Below are positions 4,626-5,684 of a stretch of 5,684 nucleotides of DNA, in pieces. The DNA comes from Clostridia bacterium (lineage in GTDB: Bacteria; Bacillota; Clostridia; Oscillospirales; Acutalibacteraceae): assembly GCA_900769775.1 (NCBI GenBank), contig CAAGHT010000123.1, positions 1 through 5,684 of the forward strand. The letters run 5' to 3'. The notes under the pieces are model-generated. The model was not told where the DNA came from, made no database searches, and was given only the letters and a program-made list of their open reading frames with translations. Position numbers and translations under genes: made by a program. Within the stretch, counting starts at the first letter, position 1. The number at the start of each line of letters is the position of its first letter.

Positions 4626-5684
4626 ATGGAATTTGAAGTTAAGTTTAAAAGCGTTGCGTTCAAGTGGATTATCAATGTTTTTTTAGTTATTCTTCTTACC
4701 GTTATTGTTCTCGAGGTCCTGCTTTGTGTATTTATCCGCTCCTACTATATTAACAAGGCACAGGAAATTGCCGAAGAATATGCAAGCGCCTTTATAACTC
4801 CTCTTGCTAACTGTCCTGCCGCTGAATATCAAAGCACCGCCCGACAGTATTGCGAGGAATTCCAACATAAGGACAAAATAGAAGTTCAGATACTAGATGC
4901 CGGCGGCAAGGTTATGTACTCTACAACCGGCTTCACACCGAGTGACGCCGAAATGCCCGACTATGCTATTGCTAAGTCAGAAACCGAAATAAAATATTGG
5001 TATGGTAAAAATGCCGTTGGCGAGTATGTCCTCTGTCAGACGGCTATCTTAGAGGGTGGCGAAAAGCCCTCTAACGGCGCTGTAAGATGGATAGTTTCAA
5101 TGTCGGGTGTCCGCAGACACATCTTCAAAATGTATATTCTTGCAATAGCTACAGGTGCTGTTATTCTGCTCATTACCGGCTTTTCGGGAATATACTTTAT
5201 CAGGTCAATTGTCAGACCTATCCGCGATGTAAGCGGTATGGCTAAAAAGATTGCTATGGGCGATTTTGAGTCTAAAATCGATATGAAGGCAAATAACGAA
5301 ATAGGTGAGCTATGCGATTCCATTAACTATATGGCGGGTGAACTAAAAGCGGCAGATAACCTTAAAAACGAGTTTATTTCCTCTGTTTCTCACGAGCTTC
5401 GCACTCCTCTTACTGCAATCAGAGGCTGGGCAGAAACAGCAAAGCTTTCTATCGGCTATGATGAAGAAACGGTGAAAAAGGGACTTGATGTTGTCTTAAC
5501 AGAATCTGAGAGACTGAATTCTCTCGTTGAAGAGCTGCTTGATTTTTCCCGTATGCAGTCGGGCAGACTTTCGGTAAAAATGAGGCTTATAAATATCGTG
5601 CCTTCACTTCGCGAGGCGGTAGATATGTATATGGATGTCGCAAAACAGCAAAACATAAAAATGGACTTTGTTTGTGCCAGAGAG
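4626..5684 (+). CDS. Membrane sensor histidine kinase, N-terminal 353 residues (partial, 3' end missing)
   Basis: Probable partner of the upstream response regulator; it should autophosphorylate on histidine and pass the phosphate to Asp53 of that regulator. The frame stays open to the window end. Visible order: short cytoplasmic N-terminus, first membrane helix (about 13-37), extracytoplasmic sensor region of about 130 residues (39-168) that includes IEVQILDAGGKVMYST, a pattern seen in PAS/Cache-like folds, second membrane helix (about 169-192), HAMP linker (about 192-243, with RPI and NNEIGEL), then the HisKA dimerisation domain (about 244-312) with phospho-acceptor His256 in SVSHELRTPLTAI, encoded at 5391-5393. 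The catalytic HATPase domain (N, G1, G2 boxes) lies beyond the window, so kinase activity cannot be verified here. The ATG at 4626 has AGGTGA at 4615-4620 with 5-nt spacing. The truncation is a window or contig boundary, not a mutation. The ligand is unknown. Confidence 0.95.
   Translation, partial: MEFEVKFKSVAFKWIINVFLVILLTVIVLEVLLCVFIRSYYINKAQEIAEEYASAFITPLANCPAAEYQSTARQYCEEFQHKDKIEVQILDAGGKVMYSTTGFTPSDAEMPDYAIAKSETEIKYWYGKNAVGEYVLCQTAILEGGEKPSNGAVRWIVSMSGVRRHIFKMYILAIATGAVILLITGFSGIYFIRSIVRPIRDVSGMAKKIAMGDFESKIDMKANNEIGELCDSINYMAGELKAADNLKNEFISSVSHELRTPLTAIRGWAETAKLSIGYDEETVKKGLDVVLTESERLNSLVEELLDFSRMQSGRLSVKMRLINIVPSLREAVDMYMDVAKQQNIKMDFVCARE

Noticed and set aside
5036..5323. A 95-codon minus-strand frame
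   Set aside because: It is antisense to the kinase's second membrane helix and HAMP region; no independent support.
4626..5684. Truncated kinase as a pseudogene
   Set aside because: The frame is open to the last base and all expected N-terminal domains are intact, so the missing ATPase domain is explained by the window ending.

Overview
The window looks like one end of a metagenomic or draft-genome contig from a Gram-positive member of the Bacillota, probably class Clostridia, with an Oscillospiraceae/Ruminococcaceae-like gut anaerobe as the best guess. The evidence is strong AGGAGG- or AGGTGA-type Shine-Dalgarno sites before every complete gene, a consensus SigA-type promoter, a classic hairpin plus T-tract terminator, a Gram-positive-style lipoprotein, and protein sequences that read as clostridial. 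The taxonomic call is inference from general appearance; no database was searched. All genes are on the + strand.

Positions 1-17 are not genomic. They match the 3' end of the Illumina TruSeq read-1 adapter exactly and were left on the contig end. Genomic sequence starts at 18.

Positions 18-2496 are the distal part of a glycolytic operon: the last 17 codons of pgk (phosphoglycerate kinase), tpiA (triose-phosphate isomerase), gpmI (cofactor-independent phosphoglycerate mutase), then an intrinsic terminator. These enzymes cover triose interconversion and the 1,3-BPG to 3-PG to 2-PG steps. A GC-rich 10-bp hairpin without a U-tract lies between pgk and tpiA. No enolase gene follows; the terminator comes directly after gpmI.

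Positions 2505-5684 hold a second transcription unit with its own promoter (extended -10 TGATATAAT). It encodes a secreted lipoprotein with three calcium-loop-like (FG-GAP/VCBS-type) motifs, an OmpR/PhoB-family response regulator, and a membrane sensor histidine kinase cut off by the window end before its ATPase domain. The close spacing (11 and 31 nt) suggests that the three are co-expressed. The lipoprotein may be an extracytoplasmic accessory or sensor for the two-component system, or simply a co-regulated envelope protein; the signal and regulon cannot be read from the sequence.

Most of the window is conventional. The least understood parts are the lipoprotein and its pairing with the two-component system, and the pgk-tpiA intergenic hairpin. 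I see no mobile element, CRISPR array, tRNA or rRNA, and no gene-free gap over 300 bases.
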